A DNA stretch of 64,000 nucleotides. Source: Gluconobacter japonicus. GTDB taxonomy: Bacteria; Pseudomonadota; Alphaproteobacteria; Acetobacterales; Acetobacteraceae. The number at the start of each line of letters is the position of its first letter. Position 1 is the stretch's first letter. The translations under genes were made by a program, and so were the position numbers. Location of the stretch: NCBI RefSeq assembly GCF_002723975.1, contig NZ_BEWO01000012.1, positions 29,018-93,017 on the forward strand, written 5' to 3'. Below the pieces are notes generated by a model. The model had not been told where the DNA came from. It did not search any database and saw nothing but the letters and a program-made list of their open reading frames with translations. Below are positions 17,260 through 25,953 of this stretch, piece after piece.

Positions 17260-17532
17260 GTGGCGTTTGAATTGCTGTCTGTAGCCCTGACGGCCCTGGC
17301 GGCCGGACTGTTCTATCTGTCCGCGCCATCCCAGTGTTTGTTGCGCCATCCTCTTTCAGCGGGGCGAGGAGTGTTGCCGGGAGGAGGATGTCTTCTTCTG
17401 GCTGTCGCGGTCATGGCTCAGGAACTGCATGTTCTGGCAGCATGTCTGGCCGTGGGGGCGCTTCTGATGCTGAGTAGTATGCTCGTGCCATTCCTGATCG
17501 CGGTTTTCAGAACACAGGGGCGTCTCTTGTGA
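17260..17532 (+). CDS. Small integral membrane protein of iron-related operon (DUF3325-like)
   Basis: A 90-residue protein starting with GTG, with three hydrophobic segments (about 4-21, 37-52 and 55-78). The LYLSAPSQ-like start, Arg-His-Pro in the first loop, and the LAVGALLMLSSMLVPFL end resemble the small DUF3325 membrane proteins that accompany siderophore receptors and PepSY proteins; this resemblance is from memory. It overlaps the next gene by GTGA, so the two are translationally coupled. An inverted repeat GAGTC-ACT-GACTC lies just before the start codon. No receptor gene is in this operon. Confidence 0.6.
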   Translation: MAFELLSVALTALAAGLFYLSAPSQCLLRHPLSAGRGVLPGGGCLLLAVAVMAQELHVLAACLAVGALLMLSSMLVPFLIAVFRTQGRLL

Positions 17533-17837
17533 AGACTGACGTTCAGCAGAAGCCTTTGGATGGCTCAGGCTGGTTGGGAAAAGTGATGGCAGGGCTTGTT
17601 CTGGGGGCCGCACTGGCTTGCGGTTTGCTCGGGGTCCTGGGTCTGCTCTTTCACGCAGATGCCCAGTTTAAAACCGTCACATCGCAGCTTCTGCGCTGGT
17701 TTCCGGGGCCAGTCTGGGGGCTTCTGGTGGCGTTTTCATTCCTGTTCCGCTCCTCTCGGCAGGCATGGCTTGTTCTGGCTCTGCTGAACGGAAGCGTGTG
17801 GGCGCTGTTCTTTTTTTTGCATGCCCTAATGGCATGA
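17529..17837 (+). CDS. Small integral membrane protein of iron-related operon (DUF3649-like)
   Basis: The 102-residue product begins with GTG inside the previous stop (GTGA) and ends with ATGA overlapping the next gene, so the three genes are tightly coupled. Three hydrophobic helices are visible (about 19-42, 57-72 and 79-100), with the Arg-rich turn FLFRSSRQAW. Similar small proteins sit before PepSY-domain iron-regulated proteins in proteobacteria. Its own role is not known. Confidence 0.6.
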   Translation: MKTDVQQKPLDGSGWLGKVMAGLVLGAALACGLLGVLGLLFHADAQFKTVTSQLLRWFPGPVWGLLVAFSFLFRSSRQAWLVLALLNGSVWALFFFLHALMA

Positions 17838-19375
17838 AGATACGTGGCGATATCATCCGGCTTTACCGGAACGTCCATAGCTGGGCGGGCATCATGGCCG
17901 GCCTGTTTCTGTTCATTGCGTTCTATGCTGGTGGCATGACGATGTTTGAACTGCCGCTGGAAAACTGGGCATCCCAAACATCAACACTTCCTGCTCCCGT
18001 TCCTGTCCAAAGCCTGTCTGAGCTGGTGCAGAAGGCGCGGGCTTCTGACCCGTCCATGGCGACTGCTTACACGCTGGTGCTGCATCCCGACGCTGCCACC
18101 CCCTCCAGTCTCATGTGGACGACGTCTTCTGAAAAGGAGCACGGTCCGGCACGGACCATTTATGCGGGACTTGATCCGGATGGTCGCCTTGTCACCCGGA
18201 CGCGCACGCCTTCCCAGGCTATGTATTTTCTCAATATCCTCCATCAGCGTATTGGCCTGCCCCTGAACCGGGAATATGGACGGCTCGTCATGGGTATTGT
18301 GGCGCTGCTGTATGCAGTGGCTCTGGTGTCTGGCACGATTGTTCTGCTGCCGTCTCTGGTCCGTAATCTTTTCGCTCTGCGAATGACTGAGACTCTGCGT
18401 CGGGTCTGGCTCGATTTTCACACGCTTCTTGGGGTTTGCTCGCTCCCATTTCATATCGTGATGGCAGCTTCCGCTGCGGGGTTTGCATTTCAGCAGCCGA
18501 TCATGGCGCTGGAAAAAACCCTGTTCCTCCCCGCTGCGGTTCATCCGTCGGCGAAAGGTGGTGTCCACTCCGATCATGGCTCACAACTCCCGCTGGAGCC
18601 GATGGCCATTGTAGAGGCTTTCAACAGGCAGGCTCCGGATCTTGAGGCTGATGCGCTGGTTTATTCCAGCCGGGGAGGAAAACTTTCCCTAAGAGTTATG
18701 GTGCAGAGCAAGGCACAGATCGTGCGTCGGCCGGAGGGAGGATACGCAGATATGAATCCTTACACCGGTCGTCTGATCGCAACGGATTTTCTTCCCAACC
18801 ATCAGACATCCGCATTCCAGGCCCTGACGTTGATTTACGCGCTGCATTTCGGGACTTACGGAGGGTGGCTGGTCCGCTGGACTTACGCTGTTCTGGGTTT
18901 TGGAGGTGCGTTTCTGTTTTATTCTGGAAACCAACTCTGGCTTTCAGCGCGTCGACGGCGAGAGCGTTCTGAAGGGCTGACTGCAGACAGTTTTGGAACA
19001 CGGTGTCTGTCAGTGCTGACAGCGGGCTGTATGATCGGGTGTGTCAGCGGGATCTCTGCCGTGCTGGCCGCTATGCCTTTCCTTCCCGAAGGTGGCCATT
19101 ATCAGACTGTGGAAGCTCTGTTTTATGCAGTGCTTCTGGTCTGTCTTCTGGTCGCGATGTGTTTGGGCGGTACGCGCAGTATCGGGTCGCTACTGTGTCT
19201 TGCAGGTCTTCTGACACTTCTGATCCCGATCACAGACATGGCGCGTTCCCTGACGTCTGGATCAGTGCTGCATCCGGGGCTGGAGAGTGTGACGCTGCTC
19301 TATGGTATTGCCCTGATGGTTCTTGCGTTTAAAAAGCGGCCGCGTCAGATCATGGGTGCCGCCCTTACGGTGTAA
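17834..19375 (+). CDS. PepSY domain iron-regulated inner membrane protein
   Basis: I chose ATG 17834 because it overlaps the upstream stop (ATGA) and gives the family-typical start [20 protein letters not shown]; the frame is open further up. The 513-residue protein has an N-terminal helix ([20 protein letters not shown]), a periplasmic region, helices near [18 protein letters not shown] and [22 protein letters not shown], and four more helices at the C-terminus. This is the PepSY_TM ('iron-regulated membrane protein') pattern. Relatives probably reduce or release iron from siderophores at the inner membrane. The Fur-like box upstream supports iron control. Its 3' end overlaps the convergent acetyltransferase pseudogene by 11 bases. 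Confidence 0.82.
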   Translation: MKIRGDIIRLYRNVHSWAGIMAGLFLFIAFYAGGMTMFELPLENWASQTSTLPAPVPVQSLSELVQKARASDPSMATAYTLVLHPDAATPSSLMWTTSSEKEHGPARTIYAGLDPDGRLVTRTRTPSQAMYFLNILHQRIGLPLNREYGRLVMGIVALLYAVALVSGTIVLLPSLVRNLFALRMTETLRRVWLDFHTLLGVCSLPFHIVMAASAAGFAFQQPIMALEKTLFLPAAVHPSAKGGVHSDHGSQLPLEPMAIVEAFNRQAPDLEADALVYSSRGGKLSLRVMVQSKAQIVRRPEGGYADMNPYTGRLIATDFLPNHQTSAFQALTLIYALHFGTYGGWLVRWTYAVLGFGGAFLFYSGNQLWLSARRRRERSEGLTADSFGTRCLSVLTAGCMIGCVSGISAVLAAMPFLPEGGHYQTVEALFYAVLLVCLLVAMCLGGTRSIGSLLCLAGLLTLLIPITDMARSLTSGSVLHPGLESVTLLYGIALMVLAFKKRPRQIMGAALTV

Positions 19376-20181
19376 GAGCGCGTTCACGCCATGACTGTAC
19401 GGCGATGCTGACAGCCTGATCGATTGGAAAGAGGCGAGCAGACGCGGCCCCGACATGGCCATGGCGCAGCATTGGGTGTCCGTCCAGTTTTGCGCCCAGA
19501 GCCGGGAAGCGGTCTACATCTGTGTGCGGCATCCGGAAACGGACCCATTTGCGTTCCCCCTCCACCAGAATGGCCGTTGCGTCCTCGAAAGTCGGTCCTT
19601 GTGGATCGGCCAGACGTTCTGCCAGATGAAGTGCCGTGCAGGTTTCCCAGCCTGTCCCGATCATCAGAACGGATGCGCCAACCTGTTTCAGGGCAGCGAG
19701 AGGGGATATGACGCCAAATGGATCTTCAAGGGGCTGGCTGGAGAGGATTTCTGCTGCAAGGGGGCCGTGAGCGCTGAAAGAAACCTGCGGATGCAGGCTC
19801 CGGCGTGTGCCCGGCCAGGTGCGGAACATTTCTGCCACAGTCCCCACGCCGCGTGTGGGCGTGAGGCGGGGATCGAACGCCGGCATGCTTGCCCGGATAG
19901 TGTCCCACCAGGTCTGAGGAACCGATGGCTCGCACCATCCGGCAGGGTCACTGAGTTCCGAGGATTGGGCTGGCATGACAAGCGTGCCCTCCGGCCCTAC
20001 AAGCCTGAAACAGGGCTTCGATCACGGTTCTGGCCCCGCCACACACCCAGCCGATCCGGCTCATGGTGGTATGGACCAGAACAGTCATGCCGGGCTCAAG
20101 GCCCAGTCGTCTGAAATCGACCGTAAGGCGTGCCTGAGTGACAGGACCGCCCGACCGGGCAACGGCAGCCGCTTCTGTCAT
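19365..20181 (-). pseudogene. AAC(3)-type aminoglycoside N-acetyltransferase family, frameshifted
   Basis: Two overlapping frames encode consecutive parts of one protein. The first (20181 to 19948) gives PGMTVLVHTTMSRIGWVCGG and [10 protein letters not shown], a standard AAC(3) N-terminus. Near 20010 the frame goes wrong and yields [10 protein letters not shown]. In the next frame the same bases read [20 protein letters not shown], the expected continuation, and this runs on to 19365 through [19 protein letters not shown] and [10 protein letters not shown]. One extra base in or near CAGGCTTGTAGGG explains it. The gene starts 3 bases after queF and is probably co-transcribed with it. It could be a true pseudogene or a sequencing error. 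Family members acetylate aminoglycosides or other amines; the natural substrate here is unknown. Confidence 0.78.
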
Positions 20182-20184
20182 GCC

Positions 20185-20673
20185 TCAGCCGCGACCCCGA
20201 TAGCCTGGAACATCCTGCGACGGAATCCACACGCCTGCGGGTGGCTCGCCCGTCTGCCAGAACACGTCGATCGGGATGCCGCCACGTGGATACCAGTAGG
20301 CACCAATTCGCAGCCATTCCGGATCAAGCAGCTCGACCAGACGCTCTGCGATGGCGACTGAGCAGTCTTCGTGGAACGCACCATGATTGCGGAAGCTGGT
20401 GAGGTACAGCTTGAGGGATTTGCTCTCCACGATCCATTTGCTCGGGATGTAGTCGATCACGATGTGTGCGAAGTCCGGCTGGCCTGTGACCGGGCAGAGA
20501 GACGTGAATTCCGGTGCCGTGAAACGAACAACATATTTGCGGCCCTGATGCGGGGAGGGGACGCGTTCCAGAACGGCTTCTTCAGGGCAGCTCGCAGCAG
20601 GCGTATTGCGGCCAAGCTGGCTCAGGGCATCTGTTCCCGGGGCGGATGGCCCGGTTGGTATCGTGTTGGACAT
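20185..20673 (-). CDS. queF: NADPH-dependent 7-cyano-7-deazaguanine reductase (preQ1 synthase)
   Basis: QueF reduces preQ0 to preQ1 in queuosine biosynthesis. The catalytic Cys is in [16 protein letters not shown], and the family motif E-S-K-S-L-K-L-Y is present ([10 protein letters not shown]), followed by [11 protein letters not shown]. At about 162 residues it fits the short, unimodular QueF type. I chose ATG 20673 (MSNTIPTG) over the open upstream frame to 20778 because the extra 35 residues overlap the bipA upstream region and look non-coding. It is divergent from bipA and followed after 3 bases by the broken acetyltransferase gene. Confidence 0.92.
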   Translation of the reverse strand: MSNTIPTGPSAPGTDALSQLGRNTPAASCPEEAVLERVPSPHQGRKYVVRFTAPEFTSLCPVTGQPDFAHIVIDYIPSKWIVESKSLKLYLTSFRNHGAFHEDCSVAIAERLVELLDPEWLRIGAYWYPRGGIPIDVFWQTGEPPAGVWIPSQDVPGYRGRG

Positions 20674-20844
20674 GATGGAGTCTACTCGCAAAAAGACAGT
20701 GTTTTCTGATGATTTGGACCAGCTTCCGTCCATGCTCAAGTCGTGATTTATGCGAAAAGACTGCGACAGAGTTTGCATATTCGCGGGATTCGGTGCAGAA
20801 GACGGCGCAAATTCTTATCTTCGATGCACCGTCTGGAAGACCAC

Positions 20845-22665
20845 ATGGAAATCCGTAACATCGCCATCATCGCGCACGTCGATCATGGCAAAACCACGCT
20901 GGTTGACGCGCTCCTCAAGCAGTCCGGCTCTTTCCGCGAGAACCAGCACGTTGCTGATCGCGCGATGGACAGCAATGACCTCGAACGCGAGCGTGGCATC
21001 ACCATTCTCGCCAAGTGCACGTCCGTTGTCTGGAAAGAGACGCGCATCAACATCATCGACACCCCGGGCCATGCTGACTTCGGTGGCGAAGTCGAGCGTA
21101 TCCTGAGCATGGTGGATGGCGCGATCATCCTCGTTGATGCTGCTGAGGGCGCTCTGCCGCAGACGAAGTTCGTTCTGGGTAAGGCTCTGGCCCGTGGCAT
21201 CCGTCCGATCGTGGTCGTGAACAAGATCGACCGTAGCGATGCGCGTCCGGACGAAGTGCACGAAGAAATCTTCGATCTGTTTGCCTCCCTCGGTGCTGAC
21301 GAACACCAGCTCGACTTCCCGATGCTGTATGCTTCTGGCCGTCAGGGCTGGGCAGATCTGGAACTGGACGGACCGAAGAAGGACCTGTCCCCGCTATTCG
21401 ATCTGGTTCTGCGCCACGTCCCGACGCCAAACGTCGACAAGGATGCGCCTTTCGGCATGGTTGCTACCATTCTCGAGAGCGACAACTTCCTTGGCCGTAT
21501 CCTGACGGGTCGTATCGACCAGGGCCGTGCAAAGGTGAACATGCCGGTTCGCGTGCTGCGTCCGGACGGAACGGTTGTTGAAACCGGTCGTCTGACGAAG
21601 CTGCTGTCCTTCCGTGGTCTGGACCGCGTGCCGGTTGAGGAAGCCGAAGCCGGTGACATCGTGGCCGTGGCCGGTCTGTCCGAAGCGACGATTCCTGACA
21701 CGATTGCTGATCCGTCCATCAGCGAGCCGCTGCCGTCCCGCCCGGTTGATCCGCCGACCCTGTCCATGACCTTCCGTATCAACGATGGTCCGCTGGGTGG
21801 CCGTGAAGGCAAGAAGGTGACGTCCCGTCAGATCCGTGACCGTCTCTTCAAGGAAACCGAAGGCAACGTGGCCATTAAGGTTACGGAAAGCCCGGAAAGC
21901 GAAGCCTTTGAAGTTGCCGGCCGTGGTGAACTTCAGCTTGGCGTTCTGATTGAAACGATGCGTCGTGAAGGCTTCGAGCTGACGATCGGTCGTCCGCGCG
22001 TTCTGTTCCGCGAGAACCCAGAGACGGGCGAGCGTGAAGAGCCGTTCGAAGAAGTTCTGGTTGACGTGGACGAGCCGTATTCCGGTGTCGTTGTCGAAAA
22101 GATGTCCCTGCGTAAGGGTGTGATGCAGGACATGCGTCCGTCCGGTGGTGGCAAGGTCCGTCTGACGTTCCTGATCCCGTCCCGTGGTCTGATCGGCTAT
22201 CATGGCGAGTTCTTGACCGACACGCGCGGCACGGGCCTCATGAACCGTCTGTTCGATGGTTATCATCCTTATGTCGGCACGATCGAAGGTCGCCGTAACG
22301 GCTCCCTGATCTCCGCTGAAGATGGCCAGACGACGCAGTACGCCCTGTTCTCTCTGCAGGACCGTGGCACGATGTTCGTGGACGCTGGCGAGAAGATTTA
22401 CACAGGCATGATCCTGGGTGAGCATTCCCGCGAGAACGATCTGGACATCAATGCCGTCCGTGAAAAGAAGCTGACCAACATGCGTGCCTCCGGCAAGGAT
22501 GAAGCCCTGCTTCTGACGCCGCCGCGCCGCATGAGCCTTGAGCAGGCCATCGCCTACATCGAAGACGATGAACTGGTTGAAGTGACGCCGTCCGCCATTC
22601 GTATCCGTAAGCGTTATCTGGATCCGAACGAGCGTAAGCGCGCCTCCAAGAGCCGCGAAGCCTGA
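20845..22665 (+). CDS. typA: Translational GTPase BipA/TypA
   Basis: BipA is a ribosome-binding GTPase needed in cold or stress. At 606 residues it has the normal length. GTPase motifs are HVDHGKTTLVDALL (G1), RGITI (G2), DTPGHADFGGE (G3), NKIDRSDA (G4), then translation-factor domain II, an EF-G-like domain and the BipA-specific C-terminus (LIPSRGLIGYHGEFLTDT, RNGSLISAEDGQTTQYAL). The start at ATG 20845 is preceded by GGAAGA and gives the standard MEIRNIAIIAH beginning. Codon use is clearly more biased (CGT, CTG, GTC-rich) than in its neighbours, as expected for a highly expressed gene. A strong terminator follows. Confidence 0.97.
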   Translation: MEIRNIAIIAHVDHGKTTLVDALLKQSGSFRENQHVADRAMDSNDLERERGITILAKCTSVVWKETRINIIDTPGHADFGGEVERILSMVDGAIILVDAAEGALPQTKFVLGKALARGIRPIVVVNKIDRSDARPDEVHEEIFDLFASLGADEHQLDFPMLYASGRQGWADLELDGPKKDLSPLFDLVLRHVPTPNVDKDAPFGMVATILESDNFLGRILTGRIDQGRAKVNMPVRVLRPDGTVVETGRLTKLLSFRGLDRVPVEEAEAGDIVAVAGLSEATIPDTIADPSISEPLPSRPVDPPTLSMTFRINDGPLGGREGKKVTSRQIRDRLFKETEGNVAIKVTESPESEAFEVAGRGELQLGVLIETMRREGFELTIGRPRVLFRENPETGEREEPFEEVLVDVDEPYSGVVVEKMSLRKGVMQDMRPSGGGKVRLTFLIPSRGLIGYHGEFLTDTRGTGLMNRLFDGYHPYVGTIEGRRNGSLISAEDGQTTQYALFSLQDRGTMFVDAGEKIYTGMILGEHSRENDLDINAVREKKLTNMRASGKDEALLLTPPRRMSLEQAIAYIEDDELVEVTPSAIRIRKRYLDPNERKRASKSREA

Positions 22666-22693
22666 TCTTTCTTTTCAGGAAAAGCATGAAGAG

Positions 22694-22724
22694 CGCGCAT
22701 CGGGTTTCCGGTGCGCGTTTTTTT
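22694..22724 (+). terminator. Rho-independent terminator after typA
   Basis: CGCGCA-T-CGG and CCG-GTGCGCG pair around GTTT, followed by seven Ts. This is a strong intrinsic terminator directly behind typA. Confidence 0.85.
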
Positions 22725-22745
22725 GTTCGAGAGTCGTGGGAAAGA

Positions 22746-22763
22746 AATCAGGAAGTCCTGATT
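22746..22763. promoter_or_regulatory. Inverted repeat AATCAGGA-AG-TCCTGATT
   Basis: Perfect 8-bp arms separated by two bases lie in the gap between typA and the Asr-like gene, about 170 bases before its start. No T-run follows, so an operator is more likely than a terminator. The rest of the gap (22764-22934) shows no gene. Confidence 0.4.
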
Positions 22764-22934
22764 GGGACTTTGGCGGAATTGAGGCGTATTTACGAAGACA
22801 AGCGGCTATCCCCCTGAAATTTCAAAAAGTTAATGCACGACGAAGGCGGTGTCTGGTGCTAGTTTCGAAGTATGGCCTCTGCAGTTTTTCTGACATGTGG
22901 TTTGTTTTTCAGTTTTCTGGAGCTTCGTTCTCAG

Positions 22935-23240
22935 ATGCGCCTTTTCAACCGTTCCCTTATCGCTGCCGTTTCCGCTCTGGCCCTGACGGCTGCTCCGGCT
23001 TTCGCTGACCCTGCCGCTCCGGCAGAAACCACTACAGCTCCGACGGCTGCGGCTCCTGCTGCAGCGCCAGCCGCTCCGGAAGCTGCCGCTCCGGCTGCTC
23101 CTGCCGCCACGGATGCTGCAACGTCCACGGACACGACGACCAAGAAGAAGCACCACCACAAGAAGAAGCATCACAAGAAGCACAAGAAGGCTGCTGCTGA
23201 GACGTCTGCTCCGACGGACGCTGAAGCACCATCCAACTGA
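22935..23240 (+). CDS. Small exported Ala/Pro-rich protein with Lys/His tail (acid-shock Asr-like)
   Basis: From ATG 22935 the 101-residue product starts with a clean signal peptide, MRLFNRSLIAAVSALALTA and then APAFA with cleavage after residue 24. An Ala/Pro/Thr-rich segment follows, then a block of alternating Lys and His (about residues 69-82), then a short acidic end. This composition is like the periplasmic acid-shock protein Asr of enterobacteria, but low complexity makes homology uncertain. A basic, buffering or polyanion-binding role in the periplasm is an inference. The frame is open to 22872, but the upstream part lacks a good signal peptide start. A terminator follows. Confidence 0.75.
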   Translation: MRLFNRSLIAAVSALALTAAPAFADPAAPAETTTAPTAAAPAAAPAAPEAAAPAAPAATDAATSTDTTTKKKHHHKKKHHKKHKKAAAETSAPTDAEAPSN

Positions 23241-23281
23241 TTTTCAGGACGAGCCCCACTTTGGCGGGGTGAGTGTGATGG

Positions 23282-23319
23282 AAACGGGGGTCGACTTTCG
23301 AGCTGGCCCCGTTTTTTTT
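23282..23319 (+). terminator. Rho-independent terminator after the Asr-like gene
   Basis: AAACGGGG pairs with CCCCGTTT around a loop that can itself fold (TCGA-CTT-TCGA), followed by eight Ts. A smaller CCCC/GGGG hairpin lies just before it at about 23254-23269. From 23320 to 23494 there is no supported gene. Confidence 0.8.
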
Positions 23320-23494
23320 GTTTTTGGACTACAAGACGACTGTTTTTCCTGCAGAACTCTGTGGCAGAGAGTGCATTGTCAGCGCGGAAGGTTTCGCATC
23401 AGGGTGTGCGAGCCGCTAAATAGCGATCTGCCTGACTGTCAGAGCTGCACTGCGGCTCGACGTTTGGACGCAGGTAATCCAAGAAAGCTTTATT

Positions 23495-23522
23495 CCGGCA
23501 GGGACGCTAACGCCCCTGCCGG
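23495..23522 (-). terminator. Hairpin downstream of dadA
   Basis: CCGGCAGGG and CCCTGCCGG form a perfect 9-bp stem around ACGCTAACGC, twelve bases beyond the dadA stop on the minus strand. The bases after it on that strand (AATAAAGCTTTCTT) are AT-rich but not a pure T-run. Confidence 0.65.
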
Positions 23523-23534
23523 GAGACAGAAAAC

Positions 23535-24788
23535 TTACAGATAACGGTCCAGAGACAGGTCCAGTGATGGGATCGCTGTCTGGCGGCCAGAAATCTGGTC
23601 TGCGATGATCTGTCCTGAACCTGCTGTCATCGTCCAGCCAAGGGTCCCGTGACCTGTGTTGAGCCACAGGTTGTCGTAGCGCGGTGCCGGGCCGACGATG
23701 GGGGTGCCGTCTGGAGTGCAGGGGCGCAGGCCTGTCCAGTAGCGTGCAGCAGAGAGGTCGCCGCCGCCGTACATCTCGTTGAAGGACAGTTCCAGCGTTT
23801 CACGACGGTCCGGGCTAAGACGCAGGCTAAAGCCCGTCAGTTCAGCCGTGCCGCCAATGCGGATACGGTCCCCGAGGCGCGTGATGGCAACCTTGTAGGT
23901 TTCGTCATTGACCGTCGAAACCGGCGCACGGCTCTCGTCCGTAATCGGCATGGTGAGGGAGTAGCCCTTCACCGGATAGATCGGCAGACGCAGCTCCAGT
24001 GGCTTCATCAGGCGAGGCGAGTAGCTGCCCAGAGCGAGAACATAAGCGTCCGCCTTCAGGCGACCTGCACTCGTGCGGATGCTCAGGATGGAATCGCTGG
24101 TGGCCTCAATCGCTTCAATGTTCGTGCCAAGACGGAACTTCACGCCTTTCTGCTCGGCCATGGCGGCGAGGCGGCGCGTGAAGAGATGGGCATCACCCGT
24201 CTGATCACCCGGAAGACGCAGGCCGCCGCGCAGGCGATGGCGGGCATGGGCCAGCCCAGGCTCATGAGCGATGATTTCATCGACGTTCAGAAGCTGATGG
24301 TCGATGCCGCTTTCGGCCAGAAGACGCATGTCTTCGGCAGCATGTTCGACTTGTGCGTCCGTCCGGAAAAGCTGGATCAGACCTTTCTGGTCGCCGTCAT
24401 ACGTAATGCCGGTTTCGTCGCGCAGGGCGTCGATCTTGTCGCGGGCATATTCCGCAATCCGGAGCATACGGCTCTTGTTGATATCGTAGGCTTTTTCCGA
24501 ACAGTTCGCGAGCAGTTCGCCCATGAAGCGGAACATGGCGGTATCAAAGCGTGGACGGATGATGAGCGGGCTGTGCTTGCTCATCATCCACTTTGCGACC
24601 TTGAACGGCAGACCCGGCATGGCCCATGGAGTTGAGTAGCCAGGAGACACCTGACCGGCATTGGCGAAGGATGTTTCTAGCCCTACGCCTGGCTGCCGGT
24701 CAATGACTTCAACCTCATGGCCTTCCTGAGCGAGGTACCATGCGGTTGTGACGCCGATGACACCGGCGCCCATGACGATGATTTTCAT
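23535..24788 (-). CDS. dadA: D-amino acid dehydrogenase
   Basis: DadA oxidises D-amino acids (D-alanine first) to keto acids and passes electrons to the respiratory chain. The 417-residue protein opens with the FAD-binding motif IIVMGAGVIGVTTAWYLAQE, then VEVIDRQPGVGLETSFANAG and QVSPGYSTPWAMPGLP, which is diagnostic for DadA. Other matches are YALGSYSPRL-like ALGSYSPRL, YPVKGYSLT and TGHGTLGWTM near the C-terminus. It is monocistronic, ending at a hairpin (23495-23522). No alanine racemase gene lies beside it. Confidence 0.94.
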   Translation of the reverse strand: MKIIVMGAGVIGVTTAWYLAQEGHEVEVIDRQPGVGLETSFANAGQVSPGYSTPWAMPGLPFKVAKWMMSKHSPLIIRPRFDTAMFRFMGELLANCSEKAYDINKSRMLRIAEYARDKIDALRDETGITYDGDQKGLIQLFRTDAQVEHAAEDMRLLAESGIDHQLLNVDEIIAHEPGLAHARHRLRGGLRLPGDQTGDAHLFTRRLAAMAEQKGVKFRLGTNIEAIEATSDSILSIRTSAGRLKADAYVLALGSYSPRLMKPLELRLPIYPVKGYSLTMPITDESRAPVSTVNDETYKVAITRLGDRIRIGGTAELTGFSLRLSPDRRETLELSFNEMYGGGDLSAARYWTGLRPCTPDGTPIVGPAPRYDNLWLNTGHGTLGWTMTAGSGQIIADQISGRQTAIPSLDLSLDRYL

Positions 24789-24884
24789 GACAGTTCTGCT
24801 GCTTTCCGATTGGTAGAAAACCGTTTTTTCGATTTGGTACCGATCAGATCAGCACCAGCGGAAACGGTTGTCTACCCCCGGTTT

Positions 24885-25907
24885 TCAGCCCGGAACGCCC
24901 TTGCTGGTGGAATATTCGAAGTGCAGGGCTGTATCCGGATGAACTATGGCGTGGATGGCATGAACTGCCATTGCGCCTTCCGAAAATCCCTGAAGAATTA
25001 ATTTAAGCTTGCCGGGATATGTGGCCACGTCGCCGATGGCAAAAATGCCCGGTGTGCTGCTCTCCAGTGTGGCTGGCGTGACAGGTACCGTGTTGCGGTG
25101 CGTATCCAGTCCCCATAGGGCGATCGGGCCGAGATCGGTGGACAGACCGTAGAACGGCAGGAGCGTGTCAGCCTCCAGATGACGGGAGTCGCCGGCGAGG
25201 GTGGTGACTTCAACGGCAGAAAGCTGCCCGTCTGTGCCGTGCAGGGCATGAAGCTGGTAGGGAACGACCTTCTCGATGCGTCCGGCGGCAATCTGCTCTT
25301 CGATCCGGGACAGCGTTTCCGGCGCGCCGCGGAAGCGATCACGGCGATGCAGAAGATAAATCTTCTCGGCCACTTCGGAGAGGGACAGAGCCCAGTCGAG
25401 CGCGGAATCGCCACCACCGGCGACGACAATTGTCTTGCCTGCAAAATCAGCACGCTTCTTGACGTAATACTGGACCGCACCCGTCCGCTCGTAGGCTTCC
25501 AGTCCATCCAGTGGCGGACGGTTCGGGCCGAACGCCCCCGCACCCGCTGCGATGATGACAGCCTTGGCTTTTACGGTGTCGCCACGCGCCGTTGTCAGCG
25601 TGAAGTCTCCACGATGGCCCGTCAGGGTTTCCACACGGGAGCCGAGCAGACGCGGAACGTCGAACGGGGCAATCTGCTTGTCCAGAGCGTCGATCAGTGC
25701 GCCGCCCTCAATGGAAGGGTGAGCCGGAATGTCGTAGATCGGCTTTTCCGGATAGAGCGCTGCACACTGGCCGCCAATGCTGTCAAGAGCGTCAATCAGA
25801 ACGCAGCTCAGTTTGAGCATTCCGCATTCAAAAGCTGCGAAGAGGGCGGTCGGGCCGGCGCCAACAATCGCGACGTCGGTGGAGAGGGTTTGAGGTGAAA
25901 TCGTCAT
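24885..25907 (-). CDS. Thioredoxin-reductase-like ferredoxin/flavodoxin-NADP(+) reductase
   Basis: The 340-residue flavoprotein has an FAD-binding GAGPTALFAAFECGML near the start, LIDALDSIGGQCAALYPEKP, and a second GXGXXG-type NADP site (VVAGGGDSALDWAL). The redox CxxC of true thioredoxin reductase is missing, and GQCAALYPEKPIYDIP is typical of the YumC-type ferredoxin-NADP reductases. The C-terminus (GIFAIGDVATYPGKLKLILQ, FEYSTSKG) also matches that group. It probably shuttles electrons between NADPH and ferredoxin. It stands alone on the minus strand, 46 bases from a divergent glycosyltransferase. Confidence 0.88.
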   Translation of the reverse strand: MTISPQTLSTDVAIVGAGPTALFAAFECGMLKLSCVLIDALDSIGGQCAALYPEKPIYDIPAHPSIEGGALIDALDKQIAPFDVPRLLGSRVETLTGHRGDFTLTTARGDTVKAKAVIIAAGAGAFGPNRPPLDGLEAYERTGAVQYYVKKRADFAGKTIVVAGGGDSALDWALSLSEVAEKIYLLHRRDRFRGAPETLSRIEEQIAAGRIEKVVPYQLHALHGTDGQLSAVEVTTLAGDSRHLEADTLLPFYGLSTDLGPIALWGLDTHRNTVPVTPATLESSTPGIFAIGDVATYPGKLKLILQGFSEGAMAVHAIHAIVHPDTALHFEYSTSKGVPG

Positions 25908-25953
25908 CTCTGTTTCTTAGGCGTTTTGAGTTGAATGGGGTAGACCATCCCGC

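Noticed and set aside
21394..22425. A 343-codon frame antisense to typA
   Set aside because: It arises from the strong codon bias of typA; no start signal or domain is seen.
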